A stretch of 38,152 bases of DNA from Lentzea aerocolonigenes (GTDB lineage: Bacteria > Actinomycetota > Actinomycetes > Mycobacteriales > Pseudonocardiaceae). Both the position numbers and the translations under genes were made by a program. This document shows, in pieces, positions 24,671-32,813 of this stretch (position 1 is the first letter of the stretch; the number at the start of each line of letters is the position of its first letter). The notes under the pieces are model-generated. The model searched no databases, was not told the origin of the DNA, and was given only the letters and a program-made list of their open reading frames with translations. The stretch lies in NCBI RefSeq assembly GCF_000955955.1, contig NZ_JYJG01000204.1:1-38152 (forward strand). Direction: 5' to 3'.

Positions 24671-24709
24671 GTGAGAACGTCCTTGGCTTCTGCTGAGAGA
24701 TTCGTGAGA
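24671..24709. promoter_or_regulatory. Phased direct repeats, probable response-regulator binding site
   Basis: GTGAGA (24671), CTGAGA (24693) and GTGAGA (24704) are spaced 22 and 11 bp apart, with a weak fourth unit (CTTGGC) at the intervening position 24682. Direct repeats with 11-bp spacing on one face of the helix are typical for OmpR/PhoB regulators. They lie between the glycosyltransferase operon and the regulator's own gene. Confidence 0.65.
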
Positions 24710-24762
24710 GGTGGCCGCTCCACACAGCGGACTCACAGACTTCGCCCTTACCGTCCTTGAAC

Positions 24763-25428
24763 ATGCGACTGCTCGTGGTGGACGACGACCCGGACGTGCG
24801 GGACAGTCTGCGGCGCAGCCTGGAGTTCGAGGGCTACGAGGTCACCACCGCCGCGGACGGTGCCGAGGCGCTGCGGCGGCTCACCGGCGTCGACCTGGCG
24901 ATCCTCGACCTGATGATGCCGAACGTCGACGGCTCGGAGGCCTGTCGCAGGCTCAGAGCGGCGGGGGAGCGCCTGCCCGTGCTGATGCTGACGGCCCGTG
25001 ACGCGCTGGGCGACAAGGTCACCGGCCTGGACGCCGGAGCCGACGACTACCTGGTCAAACCGTTCGCGCTGGAGGAGCTGCTGGCCCGTGTCCGCGCGCT
25101 CCTCAAGCAGAACCGGCACCGCACCACCCCGCAGGAGTTGCGGTTCGCTGATCTGCACCTGGATCTGCGGGCTCGTGAGGTCGTCCGCGGTGGAGAGCGA
25201 CTCGACCTCACCCCGACGGAATTCGACCTGCTGGCGGTGTTCCTGGGCGATCCGGAACGGCTGCTGACCAAGCAGCACCTCAAGCACGCCGTCTGGGGCC
25301 ACGACCAGGGCACCAACAACCTCGACGTGTACATCGGCTACCTGCGTCGCAAAACGGAGGCCGGTGGCCGTCCGCGTCTCCTGCACACCGTGCGCGGCCT
25401 GGGTTTCATCCTCCGCGAGTCGTCATGA
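24763..25428 (+). CDS. OmpR/PhoB-family response regulator
   Basis: A 221-aa response regulator. The receiver domain has D-D-D at the N-terminus, phosphoacceptor Asp49 (I-L-D-L-M-M-P), T-A-R and K-P-F. The C-terminal winged helix (L-T-P-T-E-F-D-L-L...V-D/N-V-Y-I-G-Y-L-R-R-K...T-V-R-G-L-G-F) is PhoB type. I choose the ATG at 24763 rather than the TTG at 24757. No RBS is visible; TACCGT lies 8 nt upstream, so translation may be leaderless. The stop overlaps the kinase ATG by 4 bp. Phased repeats upstream suggest autoregulation and control of the divergent glycosyltransferases. Confidence 0.95.
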   Translation: MRLLVVDDDPDVRDSLRRSLEFEGYEVTTAADGAEALRRLTGVDLAILDLMMPNVDGSEACRRLRAAGERLPVLMLTARDALGDKVTGLDAGADDYLVKPFALEELLARVRALLKQNRHRTTPQELRFADLHLDLRAREVVRGGERLDLTPTEFDLLAVFLGDPERLLTKQHLKHAVWGHDQGTNNLDVYIGYLRRKTEAGGRPRLLHTVRGLGFILRESS

Positions 25429-26777
25429 CGGGCCCGGTTCTCCTGCGCGGCAAGCTCGCGTTGATCACGGCCTGCGTGGTGGCGGTCGCGATCGCGGGCA
25501 TCAGCGTCGTCACCTGGCTCGCCACCGAGCACAACCTCAGCTCGCAGCTGAACAAGTCGTTGATGGCGAGCCTGCCGCCGCGGTTCGACCGGCCGCCGGG
25601 ACCAGGTGATCGGCGGGAGTTCCACATCACCTGCGACCAGGGCCAGGGCCGGCCGGAAGACGGCTTGCAGCAGGTCCTGCAGGGCATCCAGACCCTGGAG
25701 CTCGACGGCAGCACCTGCGCGCCGCCCGGCGTCGACCCCGTGGTCACGACCGCCGACGACTTCGTGAGCACCACGACGTACCGCGACGGTGTCACGAAGT
25801 CCGGCACCGAGGCGCGCGTCCTGCTCCAGCCGCTCGACGACGGCCGGGTCCTGATCCTCAGCCGCAGCCTCGGCGAGATCAACGACACGCTCGCCGCGCT
25901 GGCCGGCGTCCTGGTGGCCGTGTCGATCCTCGGCGTGCTGCTGGTGGCAGGTCTCGGCCTCTGGCTGACCCGCCGCGCTCTCGCCCCGATGGAACGCCTC
26001 ACGGAGACCGCCGAACACATCGCCCGCACCGAGGACCTGACCACACCGGTCACCGTCGACGGCCAGGACGAGGTGGGCCGCCTGGGCCGCGCGTTCACGT
26101 CGATGACCGCGGCCCTGGCCGAATCCCGCCGCCGCCAACGAGATCTCGTCAACGACGCCGCGCACGAGCTCCGCACGCCGTTGACCAGCCTGCGCACCAA
26201 CATCGACCTGCTCGTGCTCAGCGAACGGACCGGGCGGGAGCTGCCGCAGCGCGCTGAGGTCCTCGACCGGTTGCAGGCTCAGAGCCGGGAGTTCAGCGAC
26301 CTCGTCACCGAACTGGTCGTGCTGGCCCGCGACGACCGTGAGCTGGCTCGCGATCCCGTCGACGTCGCCGAAGTCATCGACCGGGCGGTCACGCGCGCCC
26401 GCACCCGTGCCCACGACCACGTCTTCGACGTCGACCGCTCGGACTGGACCGTGCTCGGCGACGCGGCCGCGCTCGAACGCAGCGTGCTGAACCTGCTGGA
26501 CAACGCGGTGAAGTTCGGCCCGGCCGGCTCGACCATCACGGTCCGCTCCCGGCCGGGCTGGCTCACCGTGACCGACGAGGGGCCAGGAGTGCCCGCCGAG
26601 CACCGGGAAGCGGCGTTCGAACGGTTCTGGCGCGCGCCCGCCGCACGTGGCATGCCCGGATCCGGCCTGGGGCTCGCGATCGTGGCGGACATCGTTGCGG
26701 TGCACGGAGGTTCCGCGCGGTTCGTGCCCAACGGCCGGGGCGCCTCCGTCCGACTCAACCTACCGTGTGAGACCTAG
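25425..26777 (+). CDS. HAMP-containing sensor histidine kinase
   Basis: A 450-aa membrane kinase. Two membrane segments (~10-32 and ~155-180) flank an external sensor of ~120 residues with two cysteines (Cys70, Cys98). A HAMP domain follows, then HisKA with phosphoacceptor His247 (N-D-A-A-H-E-L-R-T-P-L), and a HATPase domain with N box (L-D-N-A-V-K-F), G1 (D-E-G-P-G-V-P) and G2 (G-S-G-L-G-L-A-I-V). It overlaps the response regulator by ATGA, so the two form a cognate pair. The sensor belongs to no family I can name; the signal is probably at the cell envelope given the divergent glycosyltransferases. Its last codons overlap the TetR operator at 26769-26784. Confidence 0.95.
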   Translation: MTGPVLLRGKLALITACVVAVAIAGISVVTWLATEHNLSSQLNKSLMASLPPRFDRPPGPGDRREFHITCDQGQGRPEDGLQQVLQGIQTLELDGSTCAPPGVDPVVTTADDFVSTTTYRDGVTKSGTEARVLLQPLDDGRVLILSRSLGEINDTLAALAGVLVAVSILGVLLVAGLGLWLTRRALAPMERLTETAEHIARTEDLTTPVTVDGQDEVGRLGRAFTSMTAALAESRRRQRDLVNDAAHELRTPLTSLRTNIDLLVLSERTGRELPQRAEVLDRLQAQSREFSDLVTELVVLARDDRELARDPVDVAEVIDRAVTRARTRAHDHVFDVDRSDWTVLGDAAALERSVLNLLDNAVKFGPAGSTITVRSRPGWLTVTDEGPGVPAEHREAAFERFWRAPAARGMPGSGLGLAIVADIVAVHGGSARFVPNGRGASVRLNLPCET

Positions 26778-26784
26778 AGGTATC
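26769..26784. promoter_or_regulatory. TetR operator copy 1, overlapping a leaderless -10
   Basis: GAGACCT-N2-AGGTATC, nearly palindromic, sits 9 bp before the TetR ATG at 26794. It overlaps TATCAT (26781-26786), a -10 hexamer exactly 7 nt before that ATG. Binding there would block transcription, implying autorepression. The site also overlaps the histidine kinase stop codon. Confidence 0.75.
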
Positions 26785-26793
26785 ATCTAGTTC

Positions 26794-27345
26794 ATGGCAG
26801 GGACCCGGGACGCGAAGCAGCGCGTGATGGACGCGACCGTCGAGCTGATCCGCGAGGGCGGCTTGCGCGCGGCGGCTCCTGCGGCGATCGCGGAACGGGC
26901 CGGCGCGGGCAAGATGTCGCTCTACCGGCACTTCGGCGGCAAGGACGAGCTGGTCGCGGAGGCGTTGCGCGACTTTCTGCCGAGGCAGCTCGCACTCCTG
27001 CTGGGCGCCTGGGACGACAAGGATCCCCGCCGCCGCATCCTCGACGTGTTCGACCGGCTCGCGCACTTCGCCGACAATGGCACGCTCAGCGCCTGCGTCT
27101 ACTTCGGCACGCGCCTGGAAGCCGGCGCGGACCATCCCGCGGCGCCACTGGCCGGTGAGTACAAGGACGAGGTGGCGGCAGCCTTCACGAAAGCCGTGAA
27201 GGAGTTGGGGCACGAGGACCCCGAGACGATCGGCCGGATGATCTCCATGCAGGTCGACGGCGCGGTCGTGCACTCGATCGTCTACGGCGACTCGCGCCCG
27301 TTGAAGGACGCGCGCCGCATCGTCGAGATCCTGCTGGACAGCTAG
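26794..27345 (+). CDS. TetR-family regulator of the adjacent SDR gene
   Basis: A 183-aa TetR-family repressor. HTH: I-A-E-R-A-G-A-G-K-M-S-L-Y-R-H-F-G-G-K-D-E-L. The C-terminal domain resembles TetR_C types seen beside short-chain dehydrogenases. The ATG has no Shine-Dalgarno and follows TATCAT by 7 nt, a leaderless start. The same operator sequence lies before this gene and twice before the convergent SDR gene, so it most likely represses both and is released by an SDR-related metabolite. Its TAG shares the tetranucleotide CTAG (27342-27345) with the SDR stop on the other strand. Confidence 0.93.
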   Translation: MAGTRDAKQRVMDATVELIREGGLRAAAPAAIAERAGAGKMSLYRHFGGKDELVAEALRDFLPRQLALLLGAWDDKDPRRRILDVFDRLAHFADNGTLSACVYFGTRLEAGADHPAAPLAGEYKDEVAAAFTKAVKELGHEDPETIGRMISMQVDGAVVHSIVYGDSRPLKDARRIVEILLDS

Positions 27346-28034
27346 TAGGGCTTGACCGCCTGCAGGGCGTCGAGGTCGCCGGACAGCGCCGCCCGCGTCT
27401 CGGTGGTGAACTCGTCGGCCAGCACCTCGATCCGGTTCTCCAGCAACGCTTTCACGGTCTGTGCGGCCAGGTCTGCGGCTGTGATCTTCGGTGCTGACGT
27501 CCAGGCGCTGAACTCCGTGTCGACGAACCCGGAGTGCACGCCTACGACCAGCGTCTCCGGCAGTCCGACGCGCAATGCGTTCGTGAGCGACCACGCGGCG
27601 GCCTTGGAAGCCGAGTAGGCGGGCGCGGAAGCCATTGCCCACCAAGAAGAAACCGACAGCACGTTCACCAAGGCGCCGCCGGCGAGCATCGGTGCGAACG
27701 CTCGCGCGATCTCCCAAGGGCCGAACAGGTTGGTCTCCATTACTTCCCGTGCGACACTCAACGGTCCGCTGAGCAGCTGAGCCTCTCCGCCGCCCATGCC
27801 CGCGTTGTTGACGACGATCCTGACGTCCTGCGCGAGCCCGGCGACGGCAGCGATGTCATCAGGGTTGGTCACGTCGAGCTTCACCGGCGTGAGCCGCGGG
27901 TCGGTGATCGTCTCGGGTTTGCGGGCGCCCGCGTAGACCTTCGCGGCGCCGTTCTCCAGCAGCGCCAGCGCGATCGCGTTGCCGATACCCCGGTTGGCCC
28001 CGGTGACAAGTGCGACGGATCCCTCGATCTTCAT
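27342..28034 (-). CDS. Short-chain dehydrogenase/reductase
   Basis: A 230-aa classical SDR oxidoreductase using NAD(P)H. Motifs: T-G-A-N-R-G-I-G (11-18), D-V at 54-55, N-N-A-G at 76-79, catalytic Ser129/130 with Y140-x3-K144 (Y-S-A-S-K). Substrate unknown, probably a small carbonyl or alcohol. GGGAGGT lies about 6 nt before the ATG. Two operators for the neighbouring TetR sit immediately upstream. The gene is convergent with tetR, and their stop codons overlap in a shared CTAG. Confidence 0.93.
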   Translation of the reverse strand: MKIEGSVALVTGANRGIGNAIALALLENGAAKVYAGARKPETITDPRLTPVKLDVTNPDDIAAVAGLAQDVRIVVNNAGMGGGEAQLLSGPLSVAREVMETNLFGPWEIARAFAPMLAGGALVNVLSVSSWWAMASAPAYSASKAAAWSLTNALRVGLPETLVVGVHSGFVDTEFSAWTSAPKITAADLAAQTVKALLENRIEVLADEFTTETRAALSGDLDALQAVKPY

Positions 28035-28053
28035 GGCTACCTCCCGAGCTTAT

Positions 28054-28087
28054 GAGACCTCAAGGTCTCGTGAGACCTCAAGGTATC
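28054..28087. promoter_or_regulatory. TetR operator copies 2 and 3
   Basis: Copy 2 (28054-28069) is the perfect palindrome GAGACCT-N2-AGGTCTC. Copy 3 (28072-28087) is GAGACCT-N2-AGGTATC, the same as copy 1. They are 18 bp apart, just upstream of the SDR gene. Copy 3 also contains TATCAT in the plus direction, so the divergent metalloprotease could be affected. Confidence 0.8.
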
Positions 28088-28156
28088 ATAAGTGCGAGAC
28101 GGAGTGCCGACGATCGGCCGTGGCTGGCAGAGGCTGGTCTGCACCACGGTGAGAGC

Positions 28157-30238
28157 ATGGATCGCATACACCGGCGCCCTGCCCTGCTGATCGCCGCGCT
28201 CCTCTCGATCGCGACGGTCACCGCCGGCAACTCGGCCGCTTCCCCTGACCAGCCAACGCATCCGTGGCAGTTCGACCACTGGCCTCAACAGCAGCCCTGG
28301 CAGCAGACCAGAGACAACGCCAGGGTGGCCTCCCTCGCCGGGTTCCCCGGCCCGATCGACCCGCAGAACTGGGTCAACCCCGACCACATGACGTGGGAAC
28401 GGGACTACAAGAAGGTTCCCGGTACGAACTGGGCCGATCCGTCGGTGCACGGTTCGGTGCGCACCTTCAAGGGTGCCGTGGTCCTGCTGGACTACCCGAA
28501 TCAGCCGTTCGTCGTCACGCAGCCCAGGAACTCCACGGTGTTCGGCAACCCGAGCGCCGAGGCCAGCAACGTGCCGCGGGCGCAGGTCGCGCAGTTCTAC
28601 CAGGACTTCCTCAACAAGCCGATCGGTCTCAACCGCGGTCACACCGTGCACGAGTACTGGATGGAGACCTCCGGTGGGCGCTACGGCGTCGACCTGAAGG
28701 CGTTCGGCCCGTACACGATGCCGGGCAAGGACCACGAGTACGCCATGGAGTTCCAGGGCGGCACCGGCTGCCCGGCCGGTGACAACTGCAACCGCAACAT
28801 CCGCACCGACGGCCGTGCCGCGTGGGTCGCGGACGTCGGCAGCCAGGTTCCGGCCGGCTACGACTTCATCTACTACCTCTCCGCGGGCCAGGACGAGTCC
28901 GGCACCTGGCAGGAGTTCGGGATGATGAAGTTCCGCACCAAGGAGGACGTCACCGACGACTTCGGCCCGCCGGACCCCGCGCTGCCGAACTGGTCGAAGA
29001 CGCGTTATGTCGACTGGACCTCGTGGGCCGCGGGTTCGAGCATCTGGCCCAACGCGAGCGGCGGCTCGACCACCCAGGCCGAGAGTTCCGGCCAGGGCGT
29101 GTACGCGCACGAGCTGAGCCACGTCCTCGGCATCGGCGACAACTACAACAACCCGTTCGGCAGCCCGCCGCGCCGTGACTACAGCGGCCCGTGGGACATG
29201 CTGTCGCGCGGCTCGTTCAACGGCCCGGGCGGCCCGCACTCGCGCTGGACGATCCCGGCGACCGGCGGCGCATCACTCGGCGCGCAACAGACCCTGCGCA
29301 ACAAGATCAAGCTCGGGATCGTCGACGAGCGCAACGTGCTGCGGTTGTCCAGGGAAGCGCTCTCAGGCTCCGGCACGGTCATCGCGAAGATCACCGCTCG
29401 CGAGGTGAATCCGGGAACCACCGGACTGACCGGCATCAACCTCGCGTTGAACGCGGACCGGACGCCTTCCTGCAACGTCAACACCAACCCGTTCTGCGAC
29501 GGCGGCGGCTACAACAACTACACGCTCGAAGTCGTCGACCGGATGGGTGCCGACTCGTTCACGCCGGACGCGGGTGTGCTGCTGGCCAAGACGAAGAACC
29601 AGGACGCGGCCCCGTTCACGTGGGTGATCGACTCGAACCCGCAGGACATCGGCATGACCGACTACGTCCTGCCCGACGGCACCAAGGTCCCGATCACGGT
29701 CGGCGACTACCGGCAGCTGTCGGACGCGCTGTTCCACGCCGGCACGAACTCCGGCAGCGAGTACGAGTTCGTCGACACCGCGAACCGCGTGCACTTCTAC
29801 ATCCTCGACGTGCAACGGGACGCGCGCGGTGTGCTGTCGTACACCGTGGCGATCCGGTCGCTGGACGGCGCGGGCCCGCAGCAACGCGGCGTGCAGGTCA
29901 TGCCCGGTCAGGCGAGGACGCAGGACGGGATCGCGACGTGCAGCTTCCCGGTCGTGAACACCGGTCGGGCGGCCCCGCCGACCTCGCAGCACCCGGAGCC
30001 CGTCACCCAGTACATCGACGGTGACGTGTACCGGGTGTCGGCGACGGCGGCGAACGGGTGGACCGTCTCGGTGCCGAACGCCTTGGCCACGGCCAAGTTC
30101 GGTGGCACCGTCAACGTTCCGGTGCACGCTCAGCGCAACGGTGGGCCGGTGACGTCGAAGGTGACGCTGACTGCGGTTTCCGAGAGCAACCCGATGAAGC
30201 AGGCTTCGGCCACCTGCACGGTGGTCGCGGCTCGTTAG
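28157..30238 (+). CDS. Secreted M6-family metalloprotease (immune inhibitor A-like)
   Basis: A 693-aa exported protease. A Sec signal peptide occupies ~1-30 (R-R-P-A-L-L-I-A-A-L-L-S-I-A-T...A-A-S). The zinc site is H318-E-L-S-H322 in H-E-L-S-H-V-L-G-I-G-D, which fits the M6 H-E-x-x-H-x-x-G-x-x-D pattern. The downstream W-D-M-L-S-R-G-S-F-N-G-P-G-G region carries the Met-turn. The C-terminal ~150 residues look like beta-sandwich accessory sequence. It degrades extracellular proteins. The ATG at 28157 has GGTGAGA upstream and gives a proper signal peptide; the frame's earlier start at 28010 does not. The 3' end overlaps the convergent gene by 4 bp. Confidence 0.9.
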   Translation: MDRIHRRPALLIAALLSIATVTAGNSAASPDQPTHPWQFDHWPQQQPWQQTRDNARVASLAGFPGPIDPQNWVNPDHMTWERDYKKVPGTNWADPSVHGSVRTFKGAVVLLDYPNQPFVVTQPRNSTVFGNPSAEASNVPRAQVAQFYQDFLNKPIGLNRGHTVHEYWMETSGGRYGVDLKAFGPYTMPGKDHEYAMEFQGGTGCPAGDNCNRNIRTDGRAAWVADVGSQVPAGYDFIYYLSAGQDESGTWQEFGMMKFRTKEDVTDDFGPPDPALPNWSKTRYVDWTSWAAGSSIWPNASGGSTTQAESSGQGVYAHELSHVLGIGDNYNNPFGSPPRRDYSGPWDMLSRGSFNGPGGPHSRWTIPATGGASLGAQQTLRNKIKLGIVDERNVLRLSREALSGSGTVIAKITAREVNPGTTGLTGINLALNADRTPSCNVNTNPFCDGGGYNNYTLEVVDRMGADSFTPDAGVLLAKTKNQDAAPFTWVIDSNPQDIGMTDYVLPDGTKVPITVGDYRQLSDALFHAGTNSGSEYEFVDTANRVHFYILDVQRDARGVLSYTVAIRSLDGAGPQQRGVQVMPGQARTQDGIATCSFPVVNTGRAAPPTSQHPEPVTQYIDGDVYRVSATAANGWTVSVPNALATAKFGGTVNVPVHAQRNGGPVTSKVTLTAVSESNPMKQASATCTVVAAR

Positions 30239-30717
30239 ATCGACTCGTCCAGGTGCGCTTCCCACACGGCGTTGGCTTCTGTGTGGGAAGCGGCACCGAC
30301 GAAGAACGCCTCGGCGAGCGGTCCGAGGTTCGGGTCGTCGCAGTCGATGTCCATGAACTTGGGCTTGTGCACCGCGAACCCGTGATCCGCCGGCCGGTAC
30401 GGCACCGCGACCTGCATGCTCTGCCGGTAAGGCCCGTACTGGACCGCCTCGATGATCAACGCGTCGGTCTTGCCCTGCTCCAGGTGGATGTAGCCGTCCG
30501 CCACGAGCACCGCGCCGACCCAGCTCGGGTCGCCGTCCGCCAGCGCGTCCTGGCCCGCGCGGGCACCTTCCGCGAAGTCGTCGAACATCAACCGGTCCAT
30601 GCCGTACTCACCGTCGGCGTGCTGGTAGCCGAGCAACGGGATCAGCGTCTCTCCCTCCGAGACGCACCAGACTCCGTGGGCGGCGAAGAACCCGGCCAGC
30701 CGGGCTGTGTCGATCAT
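30235..30717 (-). CDS. Conserved-looking hypothetical protein, 160 aa
   Basis: A 160-aa soluble acidic protein I do not recognise. It has a mixed alpha/beta pattern with H-G-V-W-C-V-S-E-G-E-T near the N-terminus, a D-x-x-x-F-A-E-G-A-R-A-G helix, and K-F-M-D-I-D-C-D-D-P-N-L-G near the C-terminus. No catalytic signature is evident. AAGGTGGC lies about 6 nt before the ATG at 30717. It overlaps the stop of the convergent M6 protease gene. A small membrane-protein gene ends 50 bp upstream on the same strand, so co-transcription is possible. Confidence 0.8.
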   Translation of the reverse strand: MIDTARLAGFFAAHGVWCVSEGETLIPLLGYQHADGEYGMDRLMFDDFAEGARAGQDALADGDPSWVGAVLVADGYIHLEQGKTDALIIEAVQYGPYRQSMQVAVPYRPADHGFAVHKPKFMDIDCDDPNLGPLAEAFFVGAASHTEANAVWEAHLDESI

Positions 30718-30767
30718 GGCGGCCACCTTGCCAGGCCTGCCCTGCTGAAGTGTCCGGAATGGATGTA

Positions 30768-31280
30768 TCAGCGTGAGCGCGCGGACCGGCGACGCTGGTG
30801 CCGTTGCTCTTGCTGCTGAACAGGTCCCGAGGTCAGCATCACGAAGCACCCCAGCAACAGGATGCTGCCGCACGCCACCCACGTCGTCGTGCTGACCGCG
30901 GAAACCGGTGCGGGCACACCGATCGCGAGCAGCAGCAACGGCATGCCCAGCGCATAGCAGACGCCGGCCGCGAACACCCGGCCACTTCCGTTGACCAGCA
31001 ACGGAAGCGCGGCAACCCCGGTCAGCACCGCGAACGCGAGCCAGCCCCAGGTCAGCCCGTGGTGCAGCGCGACCGTGATGTCCAGGCCGTCCTTCGCACG
31101 GATCGCCTGCTCGGTCTCCGCCGCGCGGCTGAAGCCGATTGTGGCCCGTGTCCCCGCGGCAGCCGCTGTGACCACCAGCGACGCACCCAGAATCGTGCGA
31201 CCGCGCCGGACCGGATCGACTCGCTTCCTGGTGTCCACGCACCCAGTGTCTTGGTGGTGACGCGTGATTTCCCGCTGCAC
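30768..31280 (-). CDS. Small four-helix integral membrane protein
   Basis: A 170-aa protein with about four hydrophobic segments (L-G-A-S-L-V-V-T-A-A-A-A-G, then three in residues ~75-150) and a basic C-terminal tail (Q-R-H-Q-R-R-R-S-A-R-S-R). The family is not recognised and no function can be assigned. The start is uncertain: GTG at 31280 or GTG at 31238 (V-D-T-R-K-R-V-D-P), neither with a good RBS; the shorter form removes only hydrophilic residues. It lies 14 bp downstream of the oxidoreductase-hemerythrin gene on the same strand and is probably in its operon. Confidence 0.7.
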   Translation of the reverse strand: MQREITRHHQDTGCVDTRKRVDPVRRGRTILGASLVVTAAAAGTRATIGFSRAAETEQAIRAKDGLDITVALHHGLTWGWLAFAVLTGVAALPLLVNGSGRVFAAGVCYALGMPLLLLAIGVPAPVSAVSTTTWVACGSILLLGCFVMLTSGPVQQQEQRHQRRRSARSR

Positions 31281-31294
31281 ACGCCCAGGTGCAC

Positions 31295-32749
31295 TCAGTA
31301 GTGGTACGGAATTCGCGCCATCGGTTCGACCAGCTCGCGCTCCTCATAGGACAGATGCGACAGCAGGGTGTCCGTGAGCACGTCCACGGCGTCCTGCAGG
31401 TCGATGATCTTCTTGGGCTCGGAGACCATCGCGACCAGCGCGGCGTCGACGCGTTCGAGCACGTCGTGGATGACGTGGTGCTCCTCGGTCAGCCGGTCGA
31501 GGACTGGCCCGAGCCGCTCGTCACCCTGTCGCAGCTGGGGATACAGCGACCGGTCCTCGTGTGTGTGGTGCATCGTGATCAGGCGGCAGTAGCTCTCGCA
31601 GTACGCGCCCATGGCCCAGTTGTTCTGCCGCATGGTCATCGTGTTGATCTCCGAACGGGCGGCTCCCACCGCGAGCGTGCCGTCGGCGACCTGCTTCACC
31701 AGTGACCGGACGTTGTTCAGCTCCCGCCGCAAGTGGTTGTGCACGTCGATCAGCTGCTGGCCGAGCGCTTTGCCGGTAGGGGTGTAGACGGCGTCGGGCT
31801 CGGGTGCTGGGCCGGCCGGGCGCTCGGACTCGTCCCACAGCCGTTCGTCCGAGATTCGGATGCCGTCGTCCGGCGTCGGGATCACCCCGAGCCGGTCAAC
31901 GACTTTTGGGTTTCGTGCCCCTGCGACGATCTCGCGCACGGCCGGGGCGGTCTCCTCGGCGAACCGGCGCAGCTCGTCGTCGCCGTTGACCATCAGGATG
32001 AACCCGCTGACGCCGTTGCCGAGCGCAAGCTCGGCGAGCTGTTCGGCGGTGAAGCTGCCGTCGATGTTGTAGAGCCTGCGGATGTCCTTGGGCGCACGGC
32101 CGGCTTGTAAGGCTGCCTCGTCGATGATCGCGTTCATCGTGGGCAGCTGGTCCGGCGTCGCGTACGAGGCGGACGGCAGCCACCCGTCGGCGAGCCGGCC
32201 GGTGAGTTTGAGCATCTTCGGCTTGTAGGCGCCGAGCCAGATGCCGATGTCGTGCGCGGGGAACGGGCCGGGCCGCGCGCCGTTGAGCGAGTAGTGCTTG
32301 CCCGGCAACCGGATTCCGCGTCCGGGAGTCCACAGTGTCCGGACCACCGTGATGGCCTCTTCGAGCGCCTCGACCGACTCGGCCGGGGTGCGGCGCGGGC
32401 CGTCCATGGCGGCGATGGCGTCCCAGAACGCCCCGGCGCCGAGCCCGAGCTCGACCCGGCCGCCGGTGATGACGTCGAGGCTCGCGGCGGCCCTGGCGAG
32501 CATCGCGGGCGGCCTGAGGGGCAGGTTGGCGACGTTGGGGAAGACGCGGACGTTGGACGTCGCCGCCGCGATGACCGACAACGACGTCCACGTGTCGAGG
32601 AACGTCGAGTTGTACGGGTGGTCCTGGATGCTCACGAGCTCCAGACCGAGTGCGTCGGCGGCCTGCGCGAGCCGCAGCGTGTCGCCGAACTGGTCGGCGG
32701 CGGGCGGCAGGAACACACCGAACTCGAGCGAGTGGCCGTAATCTGGCAT
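31295..32749 (-). CDS. Luciferase-like flavin/F420 oxidoreductase fused to a hemerythrin domain
   Basis: A 484-aa two-domain protein. Residues ~1-300 are a bacterial-luciferase-like (LLM class) TIM barrel, with the start F-G-V-F-L-P-P-A-A, S-I-Q-D-H-P-Y and E-L-G-L-G-A-G-A-F-W-D of F420- or FMN-dependent members. Residues ~355-480 are a hemerythrin HHE domain with iron-ligand-type motifs H-N-H-L-R-R-E, H-H-T-H-E-D, E-E-H-H-V-I-H-D and S-Y-E-E-R-E-L. The iron site might sense O2, NO or redox state, or couple to the reductase. The ATG at 32749 follows CATACT by 6 nt, so it may be leaderless. It is divergent from a MarR gene with two palindromes between. Confidence 0.9.
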   Translation of the reverse strand: MPDYGHSLEFGVFLPPAADQFGDTLRLAQAADALGLELVSIQDHPYNSTFLDTWTSLSVIAAATSNVRVFPNVANLPLRPPAMLARAAASLDVITGGRVELGLGAGAFWDAIAAMDGPRRTPAESVEALEEAITVVRTLWTPGRGIRLPGKHYSLNGARPGPFPAHDIGIWLGAYKPKMLKLTGRLADGWLPSASYATPDQLPTMNAIIDEAALQAGRAPKDIRRLYNIDGSFTAEQLAELALGNGVSGFILMVNGDDELRRFAEETAPAVREIVAGARNPKVVDRLGVIPTPDDGIRISDERLWDESERPAGPAPEPDAVYTPTGKALGQQLIDVHNHLRRELNNVRSLVKQVADGTLAVGAARSEINTMTMRQNNWAMGAYCESYCRLITMHHTHEDRSLYPQLRQGDERLGPVLDRLTEEHHVIHDVLERVDAALVAMVSEPKKIIDLQDAVDVLTDTLLSHLSYEERELVEPMARIPYHY

Positions 32750-32755
32750 GCCGAA

Positions 32756-32806
32756 AGTATGCCACACAGATGTTCTGCTCGACAGACGTTCTGTCCGGGC
32801 TATCAT
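32756..32806. promoter_or_regulatory. Divergent leaderless promoters with two MarR boxes
   Basis: The 64-bp gap holds CAGA-N3-TCTG twice (32767-32777, 32783-32793), 16 bp apart. The second extends to a perfect 15-bp palindrome (32781-32795). Flanking them are CATACT (32756-32761, minus strand) and TATCAT (32801-32806, plus strand), the likely -10 elements of the two divergent genes. MarR binding would control both. Confidence 0.75.
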
Positions 32807-32813
32807 TGGTCGG

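Noticed and set aside
28010..28156. Upstream extension of the M6 protease from 28010
   Set aside because: It would translate through both TetR operators and bury the signal peptide 49 residues inside the protein.
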